From Paenimyroides baculatum (GTDB taxonomy: Bacteria; Bacteroidota; Bacteroidia; Flavobacteriales; Flavobacteriaceae), in assembly GCF_008629655.1 (NCBI RefSeq), contig NZ_VWSG01000005.1:1-64000 (forward strand): DNA of 64,000 bases, written 5' to 3'. Numbering within the stretch: the first letter of the stretch is position 1; every line of letters begins with the position of its first letter. Shown here one piece after another: positions 34,990 through 42,961 of this stretch. Below the pieces are notes generated by a model. It was not told the DNA's origin, did no database searches, and worked only from the letters and a program-made list of their open reading frames with translations. Both the position numbers and the translations under genes were made by a program.

Positions 34990-35646
34990 TTATGGTTTTA
35001 TTTCTAAATCAAAGGTTTTAATCAAGACATCTAAAGCCGGATTCAATTCTTTTAAATAATCTAACTTATCGTGAATGGTATATGCCTTCTTAACTTGTGC
35101 TTGTTCGTTTACTTTAACATCGATCTTTAAATGGTAATTGTTCAGTTTTTTATGAATGAACGAAACCAGATCGTACAGATTTTCTTCAAAACTTAATTTA
35201 CTGCCCGTGTTTGGAAATTCAACAGTTAAAACATTTTCATTTAAGGTTAAATTTGCCATGTTCATGGTAGACGACATAAGCATTCTGCCGGTTGTATAGT
35301 ATTGATTCGAACAAAAATCCCAATGTTTTTTAAGTTCTTCAAACGTAAAATGATCATTAGGTAAGTCTTCGTGATTGATCTGAACAGGGTTTATAGAAGC
35401 TTCTAACTCTCTTTTTTTCTTGATGCTTTTTAGTGAAAGTGCAGAAATTTGATGTTCACCCGTTTCTTTTGATAAGATAACCTTCTGCGTATTTAAATCT
35501 TCTGTATTTGAATTTACAGCAACATCTTCTACATCGGTTTTTTCTTTAGAAATGACAGCTTTCGGCTCTTCAACCACAATTGAATGACTACTGTTTTTAC
35601 TTACATTTATAAAAAATGCTGCCGGAATCAGTTCTGATTTAAATTT
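34990..35646 (-). CDS. dnaX: DnaX C-terminal extension in the -1 frame (tau-specific part)
   Basis: Open frame of 218 codons, one base back from the frame of the upstream dnaX part. It has no good start of its own: the first GTG, at 35577, lies inside the continuous frame. The -1 frame is closed by a TGA at 35653-35655, so ribosomes or RNA polymerase must change frame at the A10 run (35644-35653). A Lys/Glu/Ser-rich linker precedes a conserved globular part (about FTFEELKKHWDFCSNQYY to the end). That part occurs at the C-terminus of single-frame DnaX proteins in related Flavobacteriaceae. Joined by a -1 shift, the product would be 573 residues. Confidence 0.75.
   Translation of the reverse strand, partial: KFKSELIPAAFFINVSKNSSHSIVVEEPKAVISKEKTDVEDVAVNSNTEDLNTQKVILSKETGEHQISALSLKSIKKKRELEASINPVQINHEDLPNDHFTFEELKKHWDFCSNQYYTTGRMLMSSTMNMANLTLNENVLTVEFPNTGSKLSFEENLYDLVSFIHKKLNNYHLKIDVKVNEQAQVKKAYTIHDKLDYLKELNPALDVLIKTFDLEIKP
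35626..35639 (-). promoter_or_regulatory. Inverted repeat just downstream of the dnaX slip run
   Basis: AATCAG-TT-CTGATT, four bases downstream of the A10 run in the mRNA and containing the 0-frame stop TGA. It could be a small stimulatory hairpin like that of E. coli dnaX, though a two-base loop would have to open to four. Confidence 0.4.
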
Positions 35647-36710
35647 TTTTTTTCAGGGTGAGTCAACGTTGCCAACTGCATTAAACACAATTCTACCAAC
35701 AAACGCTGGTTTACGGAAGTTTTATATTTTAAATCGCACGTGTTTGCAATATTTATTGCTTCGATTAATATTTCCTGCGTACATTTTTGTGCCTGCTGAT
35801 AAAACAGATTCTTGTTTTCATCGCTAACATCTAACAAAATAAGCGTTTGCGGATTTCTACAAACCAGCAAATTTCTAAAATGCGATGCCAATCCTGTCAC
35901 AAAATGATTTCCATCGAAACCCTTTGCTAAAATTCCATCGAAAGTCAGCAATAAGTTCGGGATATCGTTTGAAATAATTAAATCGGTAACCTTTAAATAG
36001 TAATCGTAATCTAAAACATTCAGGTTTTCTGCAACTGCCTGGCGTGTTAAATTGGTTCCACAGAAAGATACTACTCTATCAAAGATTGAAAGTGCATCAC
36101 GCATAGCTCCGTCTGCTTTTTGGGCAATAATCTGTAATGCATCTTCTTCAAAAGTAATATTCTGACTAACAGCAACTTCTTTTAAGTATTCCTTTGCATC
36201 ATTAACGGTAATTCGTTTAAAATCAAATATCTGACAACGAGATAATATCGTAGGAATAATCTTATGCTTTTCTGTTGTTGCCAAAATAAAAATGGCATGT
36301 TTTGGTGGTTCTTCTAACGTTTTAAGGAACGCATTAAAAGCTGCCGATGACAACATGTGTACCTCGTCAATAATATAAACTTTATAAATTCCCGTTTGTG
36401 GTGGTATGCGAACCTGATCAATTAAATTACGGATATCTTCGACCGAGTTGTTCGAAGCCGCATCTAATTCAAACACGTTAAAAGCAAAATCTTCATTAGG
36501 ATCATCGTACCCGATCTGGTTAATTTTTCGAGCCAAAATACGGGCACAAGTAGTTTTACCAACTCCACGCGGACCAGTAAATAATAATGCTTGAGCCAAA
36601 TGATTGTTCTCTATAGCATTAACTAAAGTGCTTGTAATTGTTTGCTGACCAACAACGTCTTTAAAAGTTTGCGGACGGTATTTTCGTGCCGATACAATGA
36701 ATTGTTCCAT
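35628..36710 (-). CDS. dnaX: DNA polymerase III clamp-loader subunit DnaX, 0-frame (gamma-like) part
   Basis: AAA+ clamp-loader ATPase that opens the beta sliding clamp. The 0 frame gives 360 residues. Walker A GPRGVGKTT is at 46-54, IIDEVHMLS (Walker B) near 117-125, sensor 1 ILATTEKHK and the SRC motif ILSRCQIFDF near 155-165. Domain III follows to about 345. The four-cysteine zinc module of E. coli DnaX is absent: ARKINQIGYDDPNEDFAFNVFELDAASNN stands in its place. The frame stops a few codons after ten consecutive A. It lies 39 bp after the DUF4294 gene on the same strand. Confidence 0.9.
   Translation of the reverse strand: MEQFIVSARKYRPQTFKDVVGQQTITSTLVNAIENNHLAQALLFTGPRGVGKTTCARILARKINQIGYDDPNEDFAFNVFELDAASNNSVEDIRNLIDQVRIPPQTGIYKVYIIDEVHMLSSAAFNAFLKTLEEPPKHAIFILATTEKHKIIPTILSRCQIFDFKRITVNDAKEYLKEVAVSQNITFEEDALQIIAQKADGAMRDALSIFDRVVSFCGTNLTRQAVAENLNVLDYDYYLKVTDLIISNDIPNLLLTFDGILAKGFDGNHFVTGLASHFRNLLVCRNPQTLILLDVSDENKNLFYQQAQKCTQEILIEAINIANTCDLKYKTSVNQRLLVELCLMQLATLTHPEKKNLNQN
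35644..35653 (-). other. A10 slippery run, probable dnaX recoding site
   Basis: Coding-strand CCT-GAA followed by ten A in all, then TTTAAATC. It contains A-AAA-AAA heptamers suited to a -1 ribosomal slip, and its length also suits transcriptional slippage. One extra A would give the same -1 frame. Frame -1 is open only downstream of this run, frame 0 only upstream and for seven codons beyond. Confidence 0.7.
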
Positions 36711-36749
36711 GAATGTATTGCTTATTGCAAATATACCAAAAATGTTTGA

Positions 36750-37442
36750 TTAATTTTCTTCGGGATAATAACCAGAATCGCCTAATTTATTTTTCCACTT
36801 GGTTTTTACCTGATCCATTTTAAGATTGCGGGCTGCTGGACGGTAATCAATTCTGCCTTCGGCTGCCAGTTCCTGTATTAACATTTCTATGTAAAAATCC
36901 TCTAGAACATCAGCAGGTTCATACTTTGTTTTTAAATTTATATCGAACAATTTAGCTGCTTGCTGATTCCAAAATGCAGACCATCCGCTTTTTAAATCTT
37001 TAACCAGTTCAAAAGTACTTTTATTTGTTTGGCGATTTATCAACTTAACAAGAATCTGTCCGTCTTTACGTGAAAGTTTTTTCAAAGGCTCTTCAAACTG
37101 TTCTTTAAGATATTTCTCTGTTTGTCTTAAATACTTTCTTTTTTGCGAATTTGATTCCATCTTCGCCATATTCTCGTTTAAAGACGTTAAATTATCGCTG
37201 GTTTTAACGGCATATCCGTAAACCCTTATTATTCTGCGTTTTAAAACATTCTGTATTTTAATGCGTTCTAATTCTTCTTTCGAAAAATTAATATGTAATT
37301 CCGGCAGCATAAATTCCTTTTCAATTTCACCGTCGTCTAAAACATTTGTACGCAAAGAATCGGCATATTTTTCCCAATCGTTAACCTGCGCATTGATTTG
37401 GAATGCCAAAAAAGAAAAAAATATTATAAAAAATTTTCTCAT
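36750..37442 (-). CDS. DUF4294 domain-containing secreted protein
   Basis: 230 residues from ATG 37442, with a signal peptide (MRKFFIIFFSFLAFQINAQ). The mature DUF4294 region includes KRRIIRVYGYAVKTSDNLTSLNENM, SRKDGQILVKLINRQTNKSTFELVKDLKSG and WSAFWNQQAAKLFDINLKTKYEP. The C-terminal tail ends GDSGYYPEEN. The family is restricted to Bacteroidota and its role is unknown. An earlier ATG at 37478 lies within the -7 element (37476-37483) and is rejected. dnaX starts 39 bp downstream and may be co-transcribed. Confidence 0.8.
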   Translation of the reverse strand: MRKFFIIFFSFLAFQINAQVNDWEKYADSLRTNVLDDGEIEKEFMLPELHINFSKEELERIKIQNVLKRRIIRVYGYAVKTSDNLTSLNENMAKMESNSQKRKYLRQTEKYLKEQFEEPLKKLSRKDGQILVKLINRQTNKSTFELVKDLKSGWSAFWNQQAAKLFDINLKTKYEPADVLEDFYIEMLIQELAAEGRIDYRPAARNLKMDQVKTKWKNKLGDSGYYPEEN

Positions 37443-37475
37443 TGTTATTCGTGTAATTTTAAAGTAAATATAAAA

Positions 37476-37483
37476 CAAAATTA
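37476..37483 (-). promoter_or_regulatory. -7 element of the DUF4294-dnaX unit
   Basis: Minus-strand TAATTTTG, 33 bp upstream of ATG 37442. Confidence 0.5.
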
Positions 37484-37516
37484 TTAGTAAATTCGTTTAA
37501 AATTTTTACAAAAATT

Positions 37517-38611
37517 ATGACTGCAAAAACCATACTAGACAACGATTCAATGACCTTTTTGGAAGGATACTTAAACAACGCTTCACCTACAGGTTTTGAA
37601 AAAGAAGGACAAAAATTATGGATGGATTACATAAAACCTTATGTTGATACGGTTTTTACAGATACTTACGGAACCTGCGTTGGTGTGATAAATCCTGACG
37701 CTGAATTTAAAGTGGTTATTGAAGGGCATGCAGACGAAATTTCGTGGTATGTGAACTATATTGCCGAAGATGGTATGATTTACGTAATTAGAAATGGAGG
37801 AAGCGACCAAATGATTGCTCCATCAAAACGTGTAAATATTCACACAAAAAACGGAATTGTAAAAGGTGTTTTTGGCTGGCCGGCAATTCATACAAGATTA
37901 CGCGCAGGGAAAGATGAACCTACACCAAAAATTGAAAATATTTTTATTGATTGCGGATGCGAATCAAAAGCCGAAGTAGAAGCTTTGGGAATTCATGTTG
38001 GTTGTGTAATTACGTATCCGGATAGTTTTGAGATTTTGAACGATAATAAGTTTGTTTGTCGTGCTTTGGATAACCGTATGGGCGGATTTATGATAGCAGA
38101 AGTTGCTCGTTTATTAAAAGAAAACAACAAAAAATTACCTTTTGGATTGTACATTACCAATTCGGTACAAGAAGAAGTTGGTTTACGTGGTGCCGAAATG
38201 ATCACTCAAAGTATTAAACCGAATATTGCAATTGTAACCGATGTTTGTCATGACAGTACTACACCAATGATCGACAAAAAGATTGAAGGTGAAACCAAAA
38301 TTGGATCTGGGCCAGTAATTACTTATGCACCTGCAGTTCAAAATAATTTACGCGATTTAATTATTGATACAGCTGAAAAGAACAGTATTCCTTTTCAACG
38401 TTTGGCATCATCACGAGTTACAGGAACAGATACCGATGCGTTTGCTTACAGTAACGGCGGTGTTGCATCTGCATTAATTTCGTTACCTTTAAGATACATG
38501 CACACAACAGTTGAAATGGTTCATAAAAATGATGTTGAAAATGTAATTAAGTTAATTTATGAAACCTTGTTAAACATAGAAAACAACCACGATTTTAATT
38601 ATTTTAAGTAG
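37517..38611 (+). CDS. M42 family metallopeptidase
   Basis: Cytoplasmic dinuclear zinc/cobalt aminopeptidase of the M42 (glutamyl aminopeptidase/TET) family, 364 residues. Ligands can be placed: the His and Asp of GHADEISWYV near residue 74, the Asp of ALDNRMGG near 187, and the Glu pair of NSVQEEVGLRG (catalytic Glu then ligand). VTDVCHD follows, and the final His is in LRYMHTTVEM near 335. M42 enzymes assemble as dodecamers and trim peptides from the proteasome-like pathway; this is family knowledge. The gene is monocistronic, diverging from DUF4294 and ending near a repeat fragment and terminator. Confidence 0.88.
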   Translation: MTAKTILDNDSMTFLEGYLNNASPTGFEKEGQKLWMDYIKPYVDTVFTDTYGTCVGVINPDAEFKVVIEGHADEISWYVNYIAEDGMIYVIRNGGSDQMIAPSKRVNIHTKNGIVKGVFGWPAIHTRLRAGKDEPTPKIENIFIDCGCESKAEVEALGIHVGCVITYPDSFEILNDNKFVCRALDNRMGGFMIAEVARLLKENNKKLPFGLYITNSVQEEVGLRGAEMITQSIKPNIAIVTDVCHDSTTPMIDKKIEGETKIGSGPVITYAPAVQNNLRDLIIDTAEKNSIPFQRLASSRVTGTDTDAFAYSNGGVASALISLPLRYMHTTVEMVHKNDVENVIKLIYETLLNIENNHDFNYFK

Positions 38612-38619
38612 TTTTTAAA

Positions 38620-38672
38620 AGTTCTCGACAAGCTCGAACTGACGAAAACGTTATTGATTCTGTCAGTTCAAC
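38620..38672. repeat. Short interspersed repeat with GTTCTCGACAAGCTCGAAC
   Basis: Between the M42 gene and the response regulator gene. It contains GTTCTCGACAAGCTCGAAC (near-palindromic) and an inverted pair GAACTGAC (38636-38643)/GTCAGTTC (38662-38669). The complement, CAGTTCGAGCTTGTCGAGAAC, is familiar as a very common intergenic repeat in Flavobacteriaceae. Only one copy occurs here, so the family call is from recognition. Confidence 0.5.
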
Positions 38673-38695
38673 TTCATAAAAATAATTAACGGCAC

Positions 38696-38727
38696 AAAAA
38701 AAGCTTGAGAAATTTCTCAAGCTTTTT
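38696..38727. terminator. Bidirectional terminator before the response regulator gene
   Basis: Perfect palindrome AAAAAAGCTTGAGAAA/TTTCTCAAGCTTTTTT, ending two bases from the regulator stop codon. Confidence 0.9.
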
Positions 38728-38729
38728 TA

Positions 38730-39443
38730 TTATTTATCTTTATTTTTAATTACCAATCTAAAACCTTCACCGTGAATGTTTAAAATTTCTACATTCTCAT
38801 CAGACTTCAGGTATTTTCTTAATTTGGCAATATAAACGTCCATACTTCTAGATGTAAAATAATTATCATCTCTCCATATTTTTGTCAATGCAACTTCACG
38901 TGGCATTAAATCGTTTTCATAAAGTGCCAACATTTTTAATAATTCGTTTTCTTTTGGCGATAATTTAATCGGTTCATCATCTTCAAAAGTTAAGAAACGA
39001 AGTTTTGAATTTAAATTAAATTTACCAATCTGGAATTCGAATTTTGTGTTCTCTGCCTTAACTTCAGACGATTTACGCTGCATAATTGCTTTAATCTTCA
39101 TTAACAGCACTTCAGAATCAAACGGTTTGTTTAAATAATCGTCTGCACCTACTTTATATCCTTTTAAAACATCTTCTTTCATTGTTTTAGCAGTTAAGAA
39201 GATAATAGGAATTTCTTTATTTTTATCTCTGATTTCGCGTGCTAATGTAAATCCGTCTTTATAAGGCATCATTACGTCTAGAATACATAAATCAAATGTA
39301 TCTTTTTTGAATTTTTCGAATCCTTCCATACCATTTTTGGCAAGAGTTACATCGAAATCATTCATCATTAAATAATCTTTTAAGATTGATCCGAAGTTAG
39401 GATCATCTTCTACCAATAAAATCTTTTTGTTGCTTACTTCCAT
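38730..39443 (-). CDS. OmpR-family response regulator (RprY-like)
   Basis: Transcription factor of 237 residues. The receiver domain (about 5-120) has the acidic pair in LLVEDDPNFG, phospho-acceptor D56 in DLCILDVMMP, and K106 in DDYLNKPFDS. The winged-helix DNA-binding domain (about 135-235) ends EILNIHGEGFRLVI. It lies 30 bp downstream of the histidine kinase gene on the same strand, so the two form a classical pair resembling RprX/RprY of Bacteroides. Target genes are not visible. Confidence 0.9.
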   Translation of the reverse strand: MEVSNKKILLVEDDPNFGSILKDYLMMNDFDVTLAKNGMEGFEKFKKDTFDLCILDVMMPYKDGFTLAREIRDKNKEIPIIFLTAKTMKEDVLKGYKVGADDYLNKPFDSEVLLMKIKAIMQRKSSEVKAENTKFEFQIGKFNLNSKLRFLTFEDDEPIKLSPKENELLKMLALYENDLMPREVALTKIWRDDNYFTSRSMDVYIAKLRKYLKSDENVEILNIHGEGFRLVIKNKDK

Positions 39444-39473
39444 TGTTTTATCTATTTGTTGTTTGTTTAACTA

Positions 39474-41093
39474 TTAGTTTATTAACGGTATTTTTATTAT
39501 AAAGGTACTACCCTTACCTTTTTCGCTTTCTACATAGACCTGTGCGTTGTGGTCGTCTACAATCTGTTTTACATAAGCCAGACCTAAACCGTGACCTTTT
39601 ACATTGTGCAAATCGCCGGTATGTTCGCGATAAAATTTATCAAATATTTTCTTTGTGGCAGTTTTACTCATACCACTTCCCTGATCTTTAATTTTAACTA
39701 CAATTGTATCTTTTATATTTTCTGTATAAATATCAATTACAGGTGCGTTGTGCGAATATTTAATGGCATTGTCCAAGATATTTACAAAAACGCTTGTAAA
39801 GTGCGTTGGGTTAATTAAAACACTGTCTCTTGTTGTATTAAAATGAGTGTTTAATGTTCCTTCGCGATCTTCAATTAACAGTGAAACGTGATCTATTGCT
39901 AGTTCTAGCACTTCGGTTAATTCCACTTTTTCTTTCGGAATATCTAATTCTTTTTTCTCTAGTTTCGATATTCTTAAGATATTTTCAATTTGCGCGTGCA
40001 TTCGTTTGTTTTCGTCACGAATCATTTGAATGTATCTTAAAACCTTTTCTTCATCGTTTATGATTTTCGGGTTTTTAATGGCATCTAAAGCAAGATTAAT
40101 AGTTGCAATAGGCGTTTTAAACTCGTGTGTCATATTATTAATAAAATCGTTTTTGATTTCAGAAATCTGTCGTTGCGTAATTAACTGACGGATTGCGCTA
40201 TAATATGCTGCAATAATTACCACCGTGAATAATAACGATATTAGTATGAATGGCAGTAAATCTGAAAATAAGAACTTCGATTTCTGTGGAAAACTGATAT
40301 AAAGCTGATATTTTGAATGATTCTCAACATCGGTTAAAATTGGCACCGAATAGGTATTCTTTTCATTAAAAACAAAATTAGCCGACTTAATTGATGTTCC
40401 CAAACCGTTGTTAAAAACAGCGTATTCAAAATTAGTTGGAAGTTTATTATTCGCTAACTCCTGCTTAATCAACGTGTTTAAAACATTGTTATTTAAACGA
40501 TCTTCTATTGGATATGCTGAAACAACATCATAATAAGTTGTATTGATTACTATTTTATCTAAATCATCAACATTTCCGGTTTTTTCAATTACTTCATCTG
40601 GCTGATTTTGTGTATTTAGCGAACGATGAACACCTGATGACACTCCATCAATATATGTTGGTTTACCATGGTAAATTTCTGTTTTACGGCTACTGATGTA
40701 GTTTTTATAATCTTTTTTAGATCCGCTTGCACTGTCAATGAACGTTTTGCCAAAATTAATATCCTTAAAATTTTCAACTGAAATAATATTTGTGTAAACA
40801 ATTTCTTCGTTTGTTTCTACATTCTTTTCAGTATAAAAAATCTTTCTAACTTCTGTTTGATCCGGAGTTTTTCCCGTTTTGTTTTTATAATCTATCAGCT
40901 TTTTTTGAAAATCGTAACGTTCTTTTTCTTGAACCCTGTCAACAACTTTACCTATTGTAAGATTAACCATGTGCTGAAACTGATCATCTTTATTTTCGTA
41001 AGTTGTACTAATCCAGTAAAGCTGTATTAAAGTTATTCCTAACAGCGCCAAACTCATTAAAACAACTAAAAACTGAAATCTGTATTTATTCAT
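39474..41093 (-). CDS. Sensor histidine kinase (RprX-like)
   Basis: Membrane kinase of 539 residues. A first membrane helix is at about 8-28, a large periplasmic sensor region at 30-275 and a second helix at about 281-301. The HisKA dimerisation helix has phospho-acceptor H323 in NNMTHEFKTPIATI. The HATPase domain has FVNILDNAIKYS (N box), IKDQGSGMS (G1) and GHGLGLAYVKQIVDDH (G2). It is directly upstream of its response regulator and has a -7 element at 41113-41120. The sensed signal cannot be read from the sequence. Confidence 0.92.
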   Translation of the reverse strand: MNKYRFQFLVVLMSLALLGITLIQLYWISTTYENKDDQFQHMVNLTIGKVVDRVQEKERYDFQKKLIDYKNKTGKTPDQTEVRKIFYTEKNVETNEEIVYTNIISVENFKDINFGKTFIDSASGSKKDYKNYISSRKTEIYHGKPTYIDGVSSGVHRSLNTQNQPDEVIEKTGNVDDLDKIVINTTYYDVVSAYPIEDRLNNNVLNTLIKQELANNKLPTNFEYAVFNNGLGTSIKSANFVFNEKNTYSVPILTDVENHSKYQLYISFPQKSKFLFSDLLPFILISLLFTVVIIAAYYSAIRQLITQRQISEIKNDFINNMTHEFKTPIATINLALDAIKNPKIINDEEKVLRYIQMIRDENKRMHAQIENILRISKLEKKELDIPKEKVELTEVLELAIDHVSLLIEDREGTLNTHFNTTRDSVLINPTHFTSVFVNILDNAIKYSHNAPVIDIYTENIKDTIVVKIKDQGSGMSKTATKKIFDKFYREHTGDLHNVKGHGLGLAYVKQIVDDHNAQVYVESEKGKGSTFIIKIPLIN

Positions 41094-41112
41094 TCTGCAA
41101 TTAAAATATGTT

Positions 41113-41120
41113 CAAATTTA
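41113..41120 (-). promoter_or_regulatory. -7 element of the two-component operon
   Basis: Minus-strand TAAATTTG, 19 bp upstream of ATG 41093, so the pair need not depend on read-through from coaE. Confidence 0.5.
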
Positions 41121-41170
41121 ACATTTTAACATTTAAAAATAATCGTTTTAACCTAAAGTTAACATCAAAC

Positions 41171-41758
41171 CTAATTATTTAAAATTTTTATTATAATATC
41201 GTCAATACTCTTAAAAGCGTGTTTTAAATCTATATTTTCAACAATATAAGTTGCCAATGCGGCTTTTTGATCGTCTGACAGTTGGTTTTTAATCCTGCTT
41301 TCCACCTGCTCTTTCGTAATATTATCACGTTGCATTACCCTTTTTATTCTAATTTCTAACGGTGCGGTAATTAAAATTGTGGCGTCGCACTCTTTGTACG
41401 AACCCGATTCAAACAAAACTGCTGTCTCTTTAAAAATCACTTTTTCTGAAGCATTTTCCTTTTTGAATTCTTCAAAATCTAACGCTACGGCTGGATGCAC
41501 AACATTGTTCAATTTCTGCAACAGATAGTTATTATTAAAAACGAGCGATGCTATTTTAGATCGATCCAAAAAACCATCAGGCAAAAGAACTTCGTCATTA
41601 AAAAGTTGATTTATCTGCTGAATAATTTCACGCTTCTGCATAACTTTCCTTCCCGCACCATCAGCAATATAAACCGCAAAACCCTTCGATTTTATATAAT
41701 TGATAATGGTTGTTTTGCCACTGCCAATTCCTCCGGTTACTCCTATTATTTTCATCAT
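41171..41758 (-). CDS. coaE: Dephospho-CoA kinase
   Basis: Final step of coenzyme A synthesis: ATP-dependent phosphorylation of the ribose 3'-hydroxyl of dephospho-CoA. It has 195 residues, a normal length. P-loop GGIGSGKTT is at 9-17; the CoA-binding part has the Asp of YIADGAGRKVMQK (family DAD/DADxxxR), LFESG, and the lid with RVMQRDNITKEQVESRI. Its ATG overlaps the stop of the upstream glycosyltransferase gene by one base, so the two are translationally coupled. Confidence 0.95.
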   Translation of the reverse strand: MMKIIGVTGGIGSGKTTIINYIKSKGFAVYIADGAGRKVMQKREIIQQINQLFNDEVLLPDGFLDRSKIASLVFNNNYLLQKLNNVVHPAVALDFEEFKKENASEKVIFKETAVLFESGSYKECDATILITAPLEIRIKRVMQRDNITKEQVESRIKNQLSDDQKAALATYIVENIDLKHAFKSIDDIIIKILNN

Positions 41759-42753
41759 TATTTAAAAAACATTTCGGGCATTGCTACTTCTGGATCTTGC
41801 TTCTTAATATTTAACAAAAAATAGCTGTACAAAAACCCTGCCCCATATCCAAAAAACTGAATAAAAGTTGCAATTATTGTTAAAAATCCAATTTTAAGGT
41901 TCTTTGTTTTAGCTAAAGTTTCTATAAAAACAGCTAGGAAATACAAGGCATAGCAGTAAAAAAACACGTTAATGCCAACAATTAAAAATAAAAGCGAAAC
42001 ATAAAAGCCAACTGAAAAAATTGCAGGAAACCAAAAGGTAATTTTACTATATTCTGGATAGCGCTGGTTTAAAATTGGTCTAGCTTTGCCAAATTTATTC
42101 ACTTGTTTGTAGAATTTTTCCCAATCGATCCTGCGTTTGTGGAAAACATGTGCATTTGGAATTAAAGCCGTTTTAAAATTCATTTTCCATAAACGAATCG
42201 ATAAATCAGGATCTTCTCCCGGATGAATCTTCCCAAAACCACCCGATGCTTCAAAAGCTTCCTTCGAAATTCCCATGTTAAAACTTCTTGGCTGAAACTT
42301 TCCTAATTTCTCGCTTGCACCACGAATTCCACCTGTTGTTAAAACCGATGTCATCGTTTGATTAATTGCTTTCTGCACATCAGAAAAAGAATCGTGCGCC
42401 GCATCAGGTCCGCCAAAACAATCCACATAATTATTAGTAAGAAATTGATCAACTTCAACCAAATAATTTTCAGGAATAATACAATCTGAATCTAAAATGA
42501 TAAAATAATCGCCTTTTGCAACCGTCATTCCATAATTTCGAGAATCGCCCGGTCCTGAATTTTTCTTAAAGTAATATGAAACATTAAGCTGGTTAATATA
42601 CTTATTTACAATATCTTGGCAGTTAACTGTAGAACCATCTTCTACCACAACAATCTCAAAATCATTAGTATAAGTTTGATGTACCAGACTTTGAAGTAAT
42701 TCATCAATTTCATCAGGTCGGTTGTAAACAGGTATTATAAAAGAAAAATACAT
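41758..42753 (-). CDS. Family 2 glycosyltransferase
   Basis: Membrane-associated GT-A glycosyltransferase of 331 residues. The N-terminal catalytic domain has FIIPVYNRPDEIDELLQSL, EIVVVEDGS and the DXD-type ILDSDCIIP near residue 93. GGFGKIHPGEDPDLSIRLWK supplies the catalytic ED. Two or three C-terminal membrane helices (about 238-310) anchor it. The sugar and acceptor are unknown; a role in surface polysaccharide or lipid glycosylation is inferred. It leads the two-gene unit with coaE. Confidence 0.87.
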   Translation of the reverse strand: MYFSFIIPVYNRPDEIDELLQSLVHQTYTNDFEIVVVEDGSTVNCQDIVNKYINQLNVSYYFKKNSGPGDSRNYGMTVAKGDYFIILDSDCIIPENYLVEVDQFLTNNYVDCFGGPDAAHDSFSDVQKAINQTMTSVLTTGGIRGASEKLGKFQPRSFNMGISKEAFEASGGFGKIHPGEDPDLSIRLWKMNFKTALIPNAHVFHKRRIDWEKFYKQVNKFGKARPILNQRYPEYSKITFWFPAIFSVGFYVSLLFLIVGINVFFYCYALYFLAVFIETLAKTKNLKIGFLTIIATFIQFFGYGAGFLYSYFLLNIKKQDPEVAMPEMFFK

Positions 42754-42770
42754 TTAAAAACGTAGTTAAT

Positions 42771-42792
42771 ATAACAACTTAATTGTTGTTAT
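42771..42792 (-). promoter_or_regulatory. Inverted repeat in the glycosyltransferase-coaE leader
   Basis: ATAACAAC-TTAATT-GTTGTTAT, 18 bp upstream of ATG 42753 and downstream of the -7 element. It could fold as an 8-bp hairpin in the leader or bind a protein. Confidence 0.4.
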
Positions 42793-42810
42793 TTTAATTG
42801 ATAAAACATA

Positions 42811-42818
42811 CAAAAGTA
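42811..42818 (-). promoter_or_regulatory. -7 element of the glycosyltransferase-coaE unit
   Basis: Minus-strand TACTTTTG, giving a leader of about 50 bases that includes the inverted repeat at 42771-42792. Confidence 0.4.
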
Positions 42819-42927
42819 TCTAAAAAACAAAATATTTATATCATTTTTGTAATAAATAAGGTTTTAAATTTTCTTATTAATATTTTAAGAAAATTGTATT
42901 TACTTTTTACTAAATTTAAAATTCTAA

Positions 42928-42948
42928 TACCTGTTTTTATAACAGGTA
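42928..42948 (+). promoter_or_regulatory. Inverted repeat immediately upstream of porX
   Basis: TACCTGTT-TTTAT-AACAGGTA, eight-base arms, ending 13 bp before ATG 42962. It is either a leader hairpin near the ribosome site or an operator. There is no T run after it, so it is not a terminator. Confidence 0.5.
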
Positions 42949-42961
42949 AAATATTATTGCT

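Noticed and set aside
35500..35700. dnaX as a simple pseudogene
   Set aside because: Both parts keep conserved sequence, the only disruption is at an A10 run, and dnaX is essential. Recoding (or a homopolymer sequencing error) fits better, though I cannot exclude the error from the sequence alone.
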